NCBI GenBank assembly: GCA_973895155.1
Contig: OZ316892.1
Location: 9,362,001 to 9,426,000, forward strand
Reading direction: 5' to 3'
Source: Marsupella aquatica
Taxonomy: Eukaryota > Marchantiophyta
Length of the DNA: 64,000 bases
Shown: piece by piece, positions 11,217 to 23,339 of the stretch
Numbering within the stretch: the stretch's first letter is position 1
Layout of the letters: each line of letters starts with the position of its first letter
Notes under the pieces: model-generated
What the model saw: the letters and a program-made list of their open reading frames with translations, nothing else
Told to the model about the DNA's origin: nothing
The model's database searches: none
Made by a program: the position numbers and the translations under genes

Positions 11217-13410
11217 ACTCAGGTAAATGTCAGCATACAAAAGACTTGCCCTTTTGATTATGATATTTACAGCACATGATCCCTCAGTTCAACCTTTTCT
11301 AATTGTTCACCACTTGCCGTGCAGGATTACACAATCTTGTAAGTTGTTCTTGGGTAGAACTGCGATCGTCTGAATTCAGTCTCGTAGTTTCCATTTCTCT
11401 CTTTTAATGTTAAAATCGTGTTTCTTCATTCGTATCGTTGGTGTTAGCTTGTCTCAGATTGTTCATCGTCACAGAACGCCTCACTGTCGTTGAATTTCGA
11501 ATTGCTCATTATTTTGATTCCTCAGGTGACACGGAAGGAGTCCTCTGTCTTGCCAAAATTAGCTCACACGAAGAGAAACTCAAAAACAAGAAAAATATAA
11601 ACAATGTTTATGCATTCTGTTTCCAACCCTGAATGTCTTGTGTTTGTCCTCCAGAAGTTCAGATGGGCTGATTTTCTCCCCTAGTCCCAATCTCCCGTTT
11701 AGTATGTTTGGTCCACTATTCAATTTATATTTTGAATAGTGATCATGTCATGGTCTTGCGATCAACATTCGTGGCACTGTACTCCCTCAAGTGTCACTGA
11801 AATGTCTTTACTTCTCTTAACGTAGTTGATTATCGATCAATGCATAACTTGATCGAAAAGATTAATTGTCCTTCATACTGTGATTCTGTCTCTTACAGTG
11901 AGAGCTCACACGCTGTTGCTCTCTCGGATTGGTTTGATGGCTGTTGTGTACAGGAGTCGCTGGCTCCTTGACCCATTGATATTTCTTTGATTCAATTTTC
12001 ATACTGCACGCGCTCCGCTGGATTCTAACGCTGAATCCTTCCAACAAATGTTACTTTGAGAAGACGTTCTTGACCGATGATTGTGTAACTTTTTCGAGTC
12101 CTTGGATCACCGTCCACGGAAGACGTGTGGGGAAACAATTCTTCAAGTGCATCGCCGTCCATCCTAGCCTATGCTGTCTTTTTCCAATCGCAATTACAGG
12201 TGAGTCGGATTTGAGTGACCTGGTATACTAACCAATGGAGCTCCCAATGCTTGGCTTATTACGGAACGTGGAAGATAGAAGCAATGACCAAGATTGATCC
12301 TGTCTTCTCTCAATATTGACGGTTATTAACGGAGGCATCATCGGCTAAAACACATTAGAAGGCACTTACCTGCAAATATCGCATTGACACGGACCGAGGC
12401 CTGCTTCTGGACGTAGTTTTCCATGCAGTACGACCTTTCGATATGCCCAGGCAGGTCACACAAGTGCTGATGGAGACTGGAAAAAGCTTTCCGTGGATGC
12501 AATCAGCTGCATACAAAAGTGGCCAATGCTGTCGCTGTTTCTCATACGATCAGGAATCTTCATCACTGGGAGATTTGAGAGTACTCTGAAGGTTAGAGTC
12601 TGTTATATAGAGACATCATTGGACCATTTTCTGCATTCAAACTCTCACTGGTCCAATTACCACTAAATACGTCCATAGAGTAAGCAGACCCAAATTTGTC
12701 GAAAATTTCCACAGTGACATCACTGTCATAGTAATCAGGAATTTGAACAAGTCGTGCAATTAAAAAACATGTCGAGACACCCTTGATGCATGTGACGAAC
12801 TCACAACAAATCAATAAAGTTGACATGATGGTGACCAAAGTAAGTTGTTATGATCGGAAAATTCAAAGGTGCCCTCACTGACATTCCGGGACGTCAATGT
12901 ACATCAGGAACGTGCACGAGTCTTGCAATTGAAAACGTCTCGAGACACCCTTGATCCTCAACAAATCAATAAAGTTGACATCATGGTCAAAGAAAGTTGC
13001 TATCGAATGAACCTTACAACATCTCCTCCGCATGACGCTAAAAAGTAGTTGGAGCACCAATTGCACTCTCAGTAAGTCTTCACGCATCTCGGGTTTCTAC
13101 TTTTAGTACATTTTCTACTTCCTCCTGAAGTGCATCATCTCCAAATCTTACATTTTCCTGCCTTATATTGTTCGCAATTAGACTACAGAAACCTCCAAGT
13201 TAAGGCATACTTCTAGTGAATGGACTTAATAATCCTGCTGGTCGGTATCTCCCGACCATTGTCCTACCTAGTTCTCCATGCTGGAATCGAAGTTCATGTG
13301 GGTCATTGCGACTCGAATGCTGATGAGTTGATCTCTCGAAGATTCCGAATTGGTGCAGAAAATACCACATACTATAATATTGCGTAGTAAAAGGATATTT
13401 ATTTTATGCC
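11217..13410. other. Gene-poor stretch with a 164-bp diverged duplication
   Basis: Two related segments start with GACATCACTG at 12716 and GACATTCCGG at 12880. They share 'GAGACACCCTTGAT' and 'CAACAAATCAATAAAGTTGACAT'-type blocks. No exon can be supported. The last 300 bases are the 3' flank of the minus-strand NAR2 gene. Confidence 0.45.
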
Positions 13411-13412
13411 GT

Positions 13413-14041
13413 CTACCCATGCATGGACCTCTTCTTCGCCAGCAGTGTCTCAAAACCAAGGTACGAAACAAGAGAGCCGATTGCAAACACGGAGAAAACA
13501 GCAGAGGCAATATCTATAGAAGTGGATCTTCCAGTGATGGGCTCAACTGTGAAAAGGTTAGTAGTTTTGTTCTTGTTCGTGGTCTGGCCGAAAGCTACCT
13601 CGTTTCCCATTGCATCGACGGCGTATGCACGAATAAAGTAGATGGCTTTGGGGACCTTCTTTTCCACCACCCAGGCAGTGCTGTTTCCTGCTGCTACATA
13701 CTTCTGCGAGGCAATGTTGGCAGCGCTGCAAGTCTTGTCCAAATGCAGATCGGGCTTGGTCTTCCTCCAGCCACGATCGACCTGGCTGGGAGGAGCGAAG
13801 CACAGTTTGATGTTCACCTTCGAGTACGTCGCATCCGCCCCAGCGAAAGACGAATTGAAAGACCACCGCACCGCTATTTTATCCACCCCCGTCTTGGCGA
13901 CCCCCTGAGGCTCGTTGGGATTTGCTCTCTGGATCTCGGATGTCACCACCAGAGTCTTGTTCAGAGTCGCAAATAAGACCCCGCCTTCCACCATGCTCAC
14001 TAGGCCAAGCAAAGTTACCCACACAACTGGAGCCATTCCTA

Positions 14042-14045
<4 letters not shown>
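13413..14045 (-). CDS. NRT3: NAR2/NRT3-type partner protein of high-affinity nitrate transporters
   Basis: A 210-residue single-exon frame from ATG at 14045 to TAG at 13413. NAR2 (NRT3) proteins bind NRT2 transporters at the plasma membrane and are needed for their stability and high-affinity nitrate uptake. Seen here: an N-terminal hydrophobic signal segment (about residues 4-25), an extracellular-type body with the family motif RGWRKTKPDLHLDKTC near residue 92, and a C-terminal membrane helix (about residues 174-197, IDIASAVFSVFAIGSLVSY) followed by a short basic tail. Length matches plant family members (about 200 residues). It is intronless. An NRT2 gene lies 6.3 kb away in divergent orientation. 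A long GA repeat touches the start codon. ATG at 14036 (fourth codon) is an alternative start. Confidence 0.93.

Positions 14046-14095
<50 letters not shown>
14046..14095. repeat. (TC)n microsatellite abutting the NAR2 start codon
   Basis: About 25 uninterrupted TC units; on the NAR2 strand this is a (GA)n tract ending at the ATG, so it would form the end of the 5' leader. GA tracts are common GAGA-type elements in plant promoters and leaders. Length changes here could affect translation; that is inference. Confidence 0.9.
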
Positions 14096-14097
<2 letters not shown>

Positions 14098-14643
14098 GTC
14101 AAACCTTTTTTCACAGCGATGGTGCCAATCGATCAGGACAGCAGAGTTCGCCACTCTCTTCAATCACTCGATGTCTATCGGAAACGATGCAGAACTCCTC
14201 TACACTAATATCTTGATGACCGGGCGTGGCACTTTATACCAACTAGTCAGCTCGAATCCTGCCTCTGCAATAGCGACCTCTACTGATTTTCAGGTAGGAT
14301 CGTCGGGAGTGCAATCCCAGCTACAGTGCCGAGATCAAATATCCCACTGCTCCTTCTCCTCTCACTCACTCTCGTACGATTACGTATTACAATTCCATCT
14401 CGGCCGTGGGCTGTCAGCTGGCTTGTTCGTGAACAGTTTCAGCCCGGGAAACGGAACCTTTAGTGCCGTAGTACAGTACCGATTACCACGCCAGATCTGC
14501 TTTTGTTGGATACTATTCAGGTGATCTCGTCTCTACCACTACAGTCCGGAGGCGTACTGATTGGAATGCAGGATGCAATTTTTCCGGAAAGAATGCTGCC
14601 GTCACGGATCTGTTGCGGTCTCCTTGAAAGCATGAGTATGATT

Positions 14644-15131
14644 GTGCGACTGCGCTTGAAGCAAGGAAAATGCGGCCGTTCTGATGTCCGCCCCTGTCCT
14701 TTGGAGACGACGGTGTGTTTCGGTGCCCCCAGATTTGGCGATCGAACGGCCGCGTTTCTTCCGGTGAGACACGTGGCCCTCTTGCTGGCCCCGGTTGCAA
14801 CGACTGTCGTCGACGAGGGTGCGTCCACTTTCCATCAAGTTCCGGATCCTCCGATGCTCCTCATCCAACGGCCACTGTATGAGGATGATTGTGCGACTGC
14901 GCTTGAAGCAAGGAATATGCGGCCATTCCGACTCCCGCCCCTGTCCTTTGGAGACGACGGTGTGTTTCAGTGCCCCCAGATGTGAGGATCGAACGGCCGC
15001 ATTTCTTTCGGGTGGGCCACGTGGCCCTCTTGCTTGCCCCGGTTTGCGAATGTCGTCGACGAGGGTGCGTCTACTTTCCATCAGTTCCGAATCCTCCAAT
15101 GCTCATCATCCAACGGCCATTGTGAATTGGC
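14644..15131. repeat. Two tandem copies of a 247-bp segment upstream of NAR2
   Basis: The unit begins GTGCGACTGCGCTTGAAGCA at 14644 and 14891. It includes 'CCTTTGGAGACGACGGTGTGTTTC', 'CACGTGGCCCTCTTGC' and 'GTCGACGAGGGTGCGTC' blocks. The copies differ by scattered substitutions and small indels. It sits 0.6-1.1 kb upstream of the NAR2 start, in a possible regulatory region. CACGTG (G-box core) is present in both copies. Confidence 0.85.
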
Positions 15132-17427
15132 CGCTTCAAGGGGACATTATGATGAGTCACGGCATCTCTCAGCAAAACATGCCTCGTCGGCCGCGAATCC
15201 AACCCAATTAACGTACGGCATGGTCGTCTGTCACCGTACATTACTGTACTTTTGGAATATACGTCGTGAATGGAATATTTGTGGTGAGCGCCGCTTCACC
15301 GGAGGGGAATCTGTGTTGGCGGGTAGCCGGACGCATTCTTAAATTTGGGCCTGGGGTTTAGCGCGCTTCACCGGAGGGATATCTGTCTTGAGGGCAAAGC
15401 CGGACGCACTTGGCGGGAACCTGGGGGGTTTGGCGGGAACCTGGGCAAAGGGGGTGATGCCCTCGAATGAGGGGGGAACAGGCACTGTAAACTTGGGGAG
15501 TCCCATTGTGCTCTGTAGTGTCTGACCCTGTGTATATATCACAATGCCAAAAGACAGAAGCACCAAATGGGGAAACATGATCCTAAAGCAAAAGGAATCC
15601 AATTTAAAGAGGGGGGGAAGGGAAAGACCCCCAAAGACCAAAGTAGCCAAACAAATCAAGGAGCATCCCACAAAAACTAAAAACTAAAATCCCTACTAGG
15701 CCGTAAACTAAAAGGCTTGGTGGTTTGTGACTTCATGCACTTCTGGACAACTTACTGGTGTCTCTTCATCTCTCACGGGCTAACCCATTCGCTTCAGAGG
15801 GTTGGTGGCTGAGGGCGATCAGCTGGGGGGAACGATGAGTTATATACCTTTACACGAAGAATGGGTACTAGCCTTGACTATCTGTTCCTTGAACAAAAAG
15901 AGAGGATGAGGATATATACCTTTAGAAGAAGAATGGGTACTACCCTTGACTCTCTGTTCCTTGAACAAAAAGAGAGGGATGAGGACCAAAAAGTACATTG
16001 CACAGAACAGACTCCTGGCTGTTTTAGATTTTTGTCAGTGTGTTTTGTGAATTAGAGTAGAGTCTGTGCCTAGAGGCTTCACTTTGGACCTAAGACCTTA
16101 AAACTAGCTTCTGTTTGCAAATTACTAGTAAGAAACACCAGTACTTATAGCGCAGACCAAATGAAGTGGACCATGCCAACCTTTAAATGTAACTCCCAGG
16201 CTTATGATGAATGGAGGGGCCTATATAGCCAACACAGTCAATGTATTCCAAGAGATCCAGGACACCTTAGTAAATTCAGTTAGTTTGGGGGACACTTAGA
16301 AAGTTGTTTCACTGAAAATGGTCTAGGGAGTGAAAAAAACAGATATTGTTAGTGTATTTATTCAAGATTTTCATTTGCCGTTCCATGCAGCCCTCTGCCT
16401 TCTAATTATGGCCCTCCCTCTCCCAGTCCATCCTAAACTATAATACACAGTTGCGCCAAAAAATGGAGTGGTCGTCATTCAAATTTGGAGTGTCCTTTTG
16501 GGTGAGAATAATTGAAACCTGTAAATATGGAACCAATAAGGGGAGGGGAAAAAAAAAGGAACATGAGAAAACCTGGTACAGGGTTTGGTGTGCACAAAAT
16601 AAGTACACAAAGATGCACAAGACAGGTATTATTGTACTTTCAGGTATAACATATGAGCTCATTACTCTTAGGAGCCCCAGGTACAAGGTACAAAGGAGAT
16701 AGAGGTCCTGTAAAAGGAGGTACAATTGTACCATCTTTCCTTTTGGAGTTTGGAGCTTTCTATTCTAAGCCTATGTGAGCTTATAAGGGCTCCAGGCATT
16801 TAATGAGTACTTTTAAGCAACAACAACTACCCAATGGCAAGAAGAGGGAGTGTGAAGAGGAGCAATACCCATTACCCAATAGCTAGAAGAGGGAGAGCGA
16901 AGAGGGAGAGTGAAGAGGAAGGGATGATGACTCCTGAGACTACCCTGGCCGTTGTACATCAATCTAGGGATATCTGATGAAAAAGATATAATTCAAGAAA
17001 AATTGTTGAAGAATACTCCTAGCATTTCCTTCCTTTGAGAGGCTGACATTTGTCACACTGGCCAAAAACAAAACAAAAAATGTTGTAAAAAATGCTAGAC
17101 CCAACATCCTGGGGTGGAATGAAACCCGAGACCCCAAGGTCCCATCCCCAACCTAACTCAATCTTGCCTCGGGTTCCAACTCCCCAACAACCCCTCAGTT
17201 GTTGTTAATTATGTCTTGCCACTTTGTTTAGCACAGGAAGAGGCATGGGGTGGGGGCCAAAATATCTGGACTAAAGTTGGTCCGGGGGTGGCAGGTCCTC
17301 TAATGTTGGAAAGTGTTGCAAACCACACCACCACCCCAGGGGGGCATGGTATTGGCAAGTAAGGAGCCGAGTAACTTGGATGAGGTTACCAAAGGGGTTC
17401 CATGCAAGGGGTAGGCAAATTGTTTTG
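15132..17427. other. No gene seen; one 72-bp duplication
   Basis: The phrase ATGGGTACTA..CCTTGACT..CTGTTCCTTGAAC occurs at 15861 and 15933. A minus-strand frame at 15339-15671 is hydrophobic at its start but has no recognisable content, so I do not call it. Confidence 0.4.
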
Positions 17428-17930
17428 TTGAAAAGTGGGCTGAGTCATGCCGTTGCCCCAAGGGGAATTGGCATTGGGGCGGCCACAGCCAAGTAAGCGG
17501 CCACGGTCAACTTTAAGCAAACTAAGCTTAAAGTAACCAAAAAAATTGGGGTTACTGATGGGGTTCCAAGATATATGCAAGGGTAGGGAAAGGGCCATTG
17601 AAAAGTCAGCCAAGCTGCTCCGTTACTCGAGGGGGTCTTGACATTGGGGCGGCCAATGCCAATTAAGCTATTGCGGTGACTTTAAGTAAGAACTCTAAGG
17701 TAGCCAAAACTTTGGGCCCAATGGGGTTCTAAGATGCAAGGGGTAGTGAAGAGTTGTTGAAAAGTCAGCCAAGCCGTGTCATTATCCCAAGGGGTCTTGG
17801 CATCCCGCTCGGCATGGGGGCGGCCAAAGCCAAGTAAGCAGCCATGGTAACTTTAAGTAAAAAGCTTAAAGTAACAAAAACTTTGGGGTTATCAATGGGG
17901 CTTAAGGATGCAAGGGGTGGCAAAAAGTGG
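17428..17930. repeat. Three diverged tandem copies of a 160-170 bp unit
   Basis: Landmark TTGAAAAGT occurs at 17428, 17598 and 17757, each followed by a GGGGCGGCCA block and an 'ACTTTAAG..TAACCAAAA' block. The array is non-coding and lies just left of the Helitron-like minisatellite. Confidence 0.75.
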
Positions 17931-17939
17931 CAACAACTT

Positions 17940-19279
17940 AACAACTTTTTTTACTTAACATGGTTTACTAGCAATATTTTCAATTGTACTTAAGAACATC
18001 TTTTACTTCACAACTTACATCTTTGTCTAATGACATCCCTTTACTTATCGATCATTTTGTACTTAACAAAAAAATACTTAATAACATCTTTCGTGAAACA
18101 TCATCTTTTACCTGACAACATCTTGGACATAAAGACATCTTTGGTGCAACGACATCTTTTACTTCACAACATTTTTCACATAAGAACATTTTTTCTTCAC
18201 GACACCTTAATTTGGCATCACGACATCATAGTTCTTAATGACATCTTTTTACTTCACAACATCTTTCACATATTAACAACTTCTTTGGCAACATGACATC
18301 TTTTTTCTTAACGACATCTTTGGCAACATGACATCTTTTTATTTAAAAAAATCTTTGACAACATAACATGTTTTTACTTAACAAAATTGTTGGCAACATC
18401 ACCTTTTTTCATGACAACATCTTTGGCAACACAACATATTTTTTCTTAATGACATCTTTTGTGCAACGCACGGGTATTGAGCCATCTTTCACATATTAAT
18501 GACATATTGGGTGAAACGACACTTTTTTATTTATAACATCTTTTACTTCACAATCACTTAGTTTGGCAAAATGACACCTTTTTCTTAACGCCATCTTTCA
18601 CATAATGACATCTTTGGAAAAATGACTTCTTTTTTCTTAACGACATCTTTTTATTTCATGACATCTTTCAGATAACAACATCTTGGGCGACACAACATCT
18701 TTTGTCCTCAATGATGTCTTGGCCAACACGACATCTGTTTTCTCAACGACGGCTTGGCCGACACGACTTTTTTTTCATAATGATGTCTTGTCCGACACAA
18801 CATATTTTCTCTCAACGGCGTCTTGGCCGACATGACATCTTTTTTCTCAACGACTTCAAGATTTGCCAACACAAGATCCTTTATCTCAATGATTTCTTGG
18901 CCGGTCACACGACATCTTTTTTATCAATGAGATCTTGGCCAACACGACATCATTTTTCTCAACGACCTCTTGGCCAATACAACTTTTTTTCTCAACAACC
19001 TCTTGGTCGACACGGCATCTTTTTCCTCAACATAATCTTGGCCGACAGGACATCTTAGTTGACACGACATCTTTTGTTCTCAACGACATCTTGGCCGACA
19101 CGACATATTTTGTTTATCATCAACATCTTGCCGACACGACATCTTTTGTTCTCAAAAATTTCTTGGGCGACATGACATCTTTCTTCTTAACAACCTCTTG
19201 GTCGACATGACCTCTTTTGTTCTCAACGACATCTTGGTCGTCACGACATCTTTTGTGCAACGCACGGGTATTGAGCTAG
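17940..19279 (+). mobile_element. Helitron-like element end with an internal minisatellite
   Basis: The right end reads GTGCAACGCACGGGTATTGAGCTAG followed by T, with the last base of CTAG at 19279. It has a GTGC-AAC-GCAC hairpin, a 10-nt spacer, terminal CTAG and insertion before T, which is the layout of plant Helitron 3' termini. A second copy of this end lacking CTAG lies at about 18460-18483. The body is a degenerate minisatellite of 'ACGACATCTT(TTTCTCA)ACGACATCTTGGCCGACAC'-type words. The 5' end (TC) is not identified and the left limit is approximate. No Rep/helicase is coded, so it would be non-autonomous. Confidence 0.5.
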
Positions 19280-19675
19280 TCAAACATAAAGGAAACACTA
19301 GAGTTAGCTAACGCAATCCAACAAAGCACGCTGACCTATATATAATTATGCGAAATAGATACTTCAGTGACAATGGATCGGATAGGACCCGGACCCAGCA
19401 AACCAAAAGCGCAAAAGGCAACTTTCTGTAATAATGAGTCGCAATTTGAAACCCTGTTGATCTCTAAGGAGCCAGAGTGTAGTTCTCGTTCAAGGCTTTC
19501 TATGCTCCGAATATAAAAAGGTAAAAATAATTTGAAACCCTGTAGATCCACCAAACTGAAACGATTGAAATGATACAAAACCAAATCTGGACCGATCCCC
19601 CAGAGGGTGGCGCACTGTTCCTCATATAAATGCAAAAGTCAGCCGCAAGTTGCCCACGCCACTCACGCCACTAAC

Positions 19676-20047
19676 GCCAGGAAGTTCGATGCGATGCGGC
19701 TGGACGATCCGCTGAAATGACTTGTCCCCGGGACTTGGGAGCTCCCAAAGCTTGCGAATCTCTGTTTCCTTGACAAAGGTCTGCCACAAGCACCGAACTG
19801 TATGGCCCGCCTCCCCAAAATGCCGGATTTGAGCTGGGCCCAGATGGCTTGTTAAGCTTTCGCCAGGAAGTTCGATGCGATGCGGCTGGACGATCCGCTG
19901 AAATGACTTGTCCCCAGGAATTGGAAGCTCTCAAAGCTCGCGAATCGCTGTTTCCTTGGCACAGATCTGCCACAAACAGCGAACTGGATGGCCCGCCTCA
20001 GTTGAATGCAGAATTTGAGTTGGGCCCAGATGGCTTATTAAAGCTTC
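19676..20047. repeat. Tandem 186-bp duplication upstream of NRT2
   Basis: Two copies start at 19676 and 19862 with 'GCCAGGAAGTTCGATGCGAT' and run through 'GGCCCGCCTC' and 'GGGCCCAGATGGCTT' blocks to AAGCTT. They lie 300-680 bp upstream of the NRT2 start, so they may belong to its promoter or leader. Confidence 0.9.
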
Positions 20048-20350
20048 CCTTCGCCTCGTCTTCAGGATATCTTTGCGAACTTGAAGTTCAAAGCATTTAC
20101 CAGTCATTCCTTGAGAGGTGAAATGGCTAGTCTCCAGCTCCATTGACTAGTGCTGATCCTGTTGGATTATCTGAGCCAGTTCAATCTCCACTTCAGCCCC
20201 TAAGTTGAGTCTAATCCGGCTCAAGGATTAGGTAGGAGTTGAATTGTGAGGAAAGGTGAGAGAATTTGCATTGACTTTGTGAGAATACGAGAGAGATTTG
20301 GGCATTAAGTTGTGAGAAAAGGAAAGGCAATTTGCATAAGTTTTGAAGAA

Positions 20351-21976
20351 ATGGCGAACTGGTCAGATAGCACGGGAGCGCCTGGTTCATCGCTCCATGG
20401 AGTCACTGGGCGAGAGCCGATTTTCGCAATGTCGGTCATGGGTACGGTCGACGAGAAGGAAGCTCATCCCACGGACATTCACGGCAGGAAATTCGCCCTC
20501 CCGGTGGACTCAGAGCACAAGGCCACCAAGGTGAAGCTGTACTCTTTTGCTGCACCTCATATGAGGACATTCCATCTCTCGTGGATATCCTTCATGACTT
20601 GTTTCTTTTCGACATTTGCTGCACCTCCACTGATGCCCATCATCCGGGACAATCTCGATCTAACGAAAAGAGACATTGCCAATGCCGGGATTGCGTCGGT
20701 ATCTGGCTCCATCATTTCTCGTCTCCTGATGGGGACGGTCTGCGATCTCGTAGGCCCTCGCTATGGATGTGCGATACTCATTATGATTACAGCCCCGGCT
20801 GTGTTCTGCATGCCGCTGGTGGCAACAGTCAACGGCTTCATCCTGGTCCGCTTCTTCATCGGTTTTGCTTTGGCGACATTCGTCTCCTGCCAGTTTTGGA
20901 TGAGCTCCATGTTCAACAGCAAAATCGTGGGCTTGGCGAATGGGACCGCTGCTGGGTGGGGCAACTTAGGTGGAGGTATCACGCAACTGGTCATGCCTCT
21001 GTTGTATAACCTCATTCACAAAGACATTGGAGCAACCAACTTTGCTGCATGGCGCATAGCATTCTTCGTACCCGGAGTGATGCATGTTGTGATGGGGCTC
21101 TTGGTCCTCACCATTGGACAAGACTTGCCTGATGGGAACTTCTCAGAGCTCAAGAAAGCTGGGCAGAAGGCTGGTGACAGTTTTTCTAAGGTTTTCATCA
21201 ACGCCGCCACGAATTATCGCACTTACATATTTGCGTTGACCTATGGCTACTCCTTCGGTGTGGAGCTCACTGTCGATAACGTTATAGCCCAATACTTCTA
21301 TGATCGGTTTGATTTGAACCTCGCCACGGCCGGATACATAGCGGCGACATTCGGTCTCATGAACATTATCTCGCGTCCATTCGGAGGCATCCTGTCCGAC
21401 TTTGTGGCTCGGAGATTTGGGATGAGAGGCCGTCTCTGGACTCTCTGGATTTTGCAAACCGTTGGAGGTGCCCTGTGCATAATTTTAGGTGTCGTCGGGC
21501 AGTTGAGTACATCCATAATAGTCATGTTAATTTTCTCATTTTTCGTCCAGGCTGCATGTGGAGCCACTTTTGGAATCATTCCCTTCGTTTCTCGCCGGTC
21601 ATTAGGAATTGTTTCTGGCGCCACTGGAGCTGGAGGGAATGTTGGTTCAGTGATCACGCAGTTGCTCTTCTTCTACAGCACTCAGTACACAACCGAGCAA
21701 GGCATCAAGCTCATGGGAGTAATGATCGTGGTGTGCACTCTCCCGGTAGCTCTGGTGTATTTCCCTCAATGGGGTGGCATGTTCTTACCGGCAAGGTCGC
21801 AGAAAACTGAGGAAGACTACTACGTTGGAGAATACAGCGAGAAAGAGCAAAACAACGGCCTTCATACGGCCAGTTTGAAGTTCGCTCAAAATTCCAAGTC
21901 AGAGAGAGGGTCTGTGAAACCGGTAGCAACTGCTCCAGTCGCTTCACCTCAAGCTTCCCCTTTCCCGCACGTTTGA
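20351..21976 (+). CDS. NRT2: High-affinity nitrate transporter, NRT2 (NNP/MFS) family
   Basis: A single-exon frame of 541 residues from ATG at 20351; the frame is open upstream but has no earlier ATG. NRT2 proteins are plasma-membrane nitrate/proton symporters of the major facilitator superfamily and work with NAR2/NRT3. The product has the expected twelve hydrophobic segments between about residues 60 and 480. Both nitrate-signature glycine motifs are present: GWGNLGGG near residue 202 and [11 protein letters not shown] near residue 423. The MFS loop motif is near [17 protein letters not shown]. The hydrophilic N and C tails (C-terminal [10 protein letters not shown]) are Ser/Lys-rich, as in plant members. 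The length is typical and no lesion is seen. A NAR2 gene sits divergently 6.3 kb upstream. Intronless structure is notable but not unusual outside seed plants. Confidence 0.96.
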   Translation: MANWSDSTGAPGSSLHGVTGREPIFAMSVMGTVDEKEAHPTDIHGRKFALPVDSEHKATKVKLYSFAAPHMRTFHLSWISFMTCFFSTFAAPPLMPIIRDNLDLTKRDIANAGIASVSGSIISRLLMGTVCDLVGPRYGCAILIMITAPAVFCMPLVATVNGFILVRFFIGFALATFVSCQFWMSSMFNSKIVGLANGTAAGWGNLGGGITQLVMPLLYNLIHKDIGATNFAAWRIAFFVPGVMHVVMGLLVLTIGQDLPDGNFSELKKAGQKAGDSFSKVFINAATNYRTYIFALTYGYSFGVELTVDNVIAQYFYDRFDLNLATAGYIAATFGLMNIISRPFGGILSDFVARRFGMRGRLWTLWILQTVGGALCIILGVVGQLSTSIIVMLIFSFFVQAACGATFGIIPFVSRRSLGIVSGATGAGGNVGSVITQLLFFYSTQYTTEQGIKLMGVMIVVCTLPVALVYFPQWGGMFLPARSQKTEEDYYVGEYSEKEQNNGLHTASLKFAQNSKSERGSVKPVATAPVASPQASPFPHV

Positions 21977-22729
21977 TAATATTCAGGAGATTCTTCTGTT
22001 CTAGGCTAAATACCTTATCTCAGAGTAACCGGCCCCGTGTCATGATCATTGCAATGTGAATGCGGTGCCTACGTATATCCAGGAGGTGATGAAATTAGTC
22101 TATGAGATAGTTCATGCCCACGACCAGAACTCAATCTCCTCGGATGTTCGTTTAAAACGTCGACGAGAATTGAACTTGCGAAAACTGATGATCTTTCTTC
22201 TGTCACAGTTATATAGATGACAGAACACCCTGGACAAAATTTTGTTGTCCCTCTAGTATTCCGATTCGCATAGTAAGGATTAACTAGTAGTTCAAGCTAG
22301 CTTCCTCTGTACAATAAAAAATCGCTTGGGACTAATTTTATCAGCTTGTCAATGGTTACGCTCCACCGTGTGACTTGACCTGTCTTACTCTACCGTCCCC
22401 TCACCATATCTCCGACAGCTTGACCTTTCGTGACTCTTAGCTGATCGTAGAGGTACTAGCAATCGAGTTAGTACGCTGAAGACCGCGGGGCTAGCTTGAT
22501 CATGGGATATCAATTTCCATGTTTTAAATCATAAGAACACGCGACTTCGAAACAAGCCACGCCCAGAACAGTGAAATTATAATTTCTATCCGAAAGTATC
22601 TGTTTAAATATCGAAGGGGGGTCACTTCAACAATCCGATTGTTTCACATCTGTCAATGTCGCAGGCAGGTAGGGCGGTACGTTTCTTCTATACTTTGCTG
22701 GATACACTTTGCTTCTTGCCGAAGCTCAG
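21977..22729. other. NRT2 3' flank, no gene seen
   Basis: AT-rich 3' flank with an AATAAA-like signal at about 22313 (ACAATAAAAAAT). No further gene. Confidence 0.4.
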
Positions 22730-22981
22730 ATGACTGAGGCAGAGGCAGAGAGCCGCCCGTCGCTTGTGCAAGAGCAGCTTGGGAGGTATGGTGAGAAAAA
22801 CATCTTCAAAGTCGATGGGTGATCTGTCTCTGGGATTAGTAAGGAAGAGAACACTAATGAGGTTTTCATGGCCATGCTCAGGACATTGGACAAAATTGTG
22901 ACTGATATTGTGTGCGGAGGACTTGAAATCCATCATGTATTTTCTCGGACGTGGCCTCTCAGATGCGGTTGGCAATGCTGA
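22730..22981 (+). pseudogene. Unrecognised 84-codon frame with one in-frame TGA
   Basis: From ATG at 22730 the frame reads MTEAEAESRPSLVQEQLG, is stopped by TGA near 22820, and continues open through 'NEVFMAMLRTLDKIVTDIV' to a second TGA at 22979. The amphipathic, protein-like composition on both sides of the stop suggests a decayed exon. I do not recognise the family, and chance cannot be excluded. Confidence 0.25.
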
Positions 22982-23339
22982 AGGGACCTAGTTACGTCAA
23001 GTTGTTCAAACTTGATTCTCCTTGTAGCAAGCCCATCGCTTCCGAAAACTGAATGAAATTATTGTTGTGAAATTTGACTAAGTTCCTTGTAGAAGGAGGT
23101 ATCTGTGAATTCAAGCTTCTAGTTTTGTTTCTGCGAATATCGAGCTTCCAATTCTGACCCTCAATTCTTCTACGGCATTTAAACCCTAAACCATGAGAGC
23201 TCCTTACTTACAGTAATTAAACCCAGTGTTGGAGATGCTCGTAGCCAAAATCTTACCTTCTGCAAAACTATCAGGAACACGTTGCGGGTTGACTGGGTCA
23301 AAAACTGTTGAATGCCCCTAAACCAAAAAACTGGAGGTT

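Noticed and set aside
13350-13976. 208-codon plus-strand frame opposite NAR2
   Set aside because: Antisense shadow of the NAR2 coding sequence with no recognisable content.
20312-20350. NRT2 start at GTG 20312
   Set aside because: A plant nuclear gene would use ATG; the first in-frame ATG at 20351 gives a typical NRT2 length.
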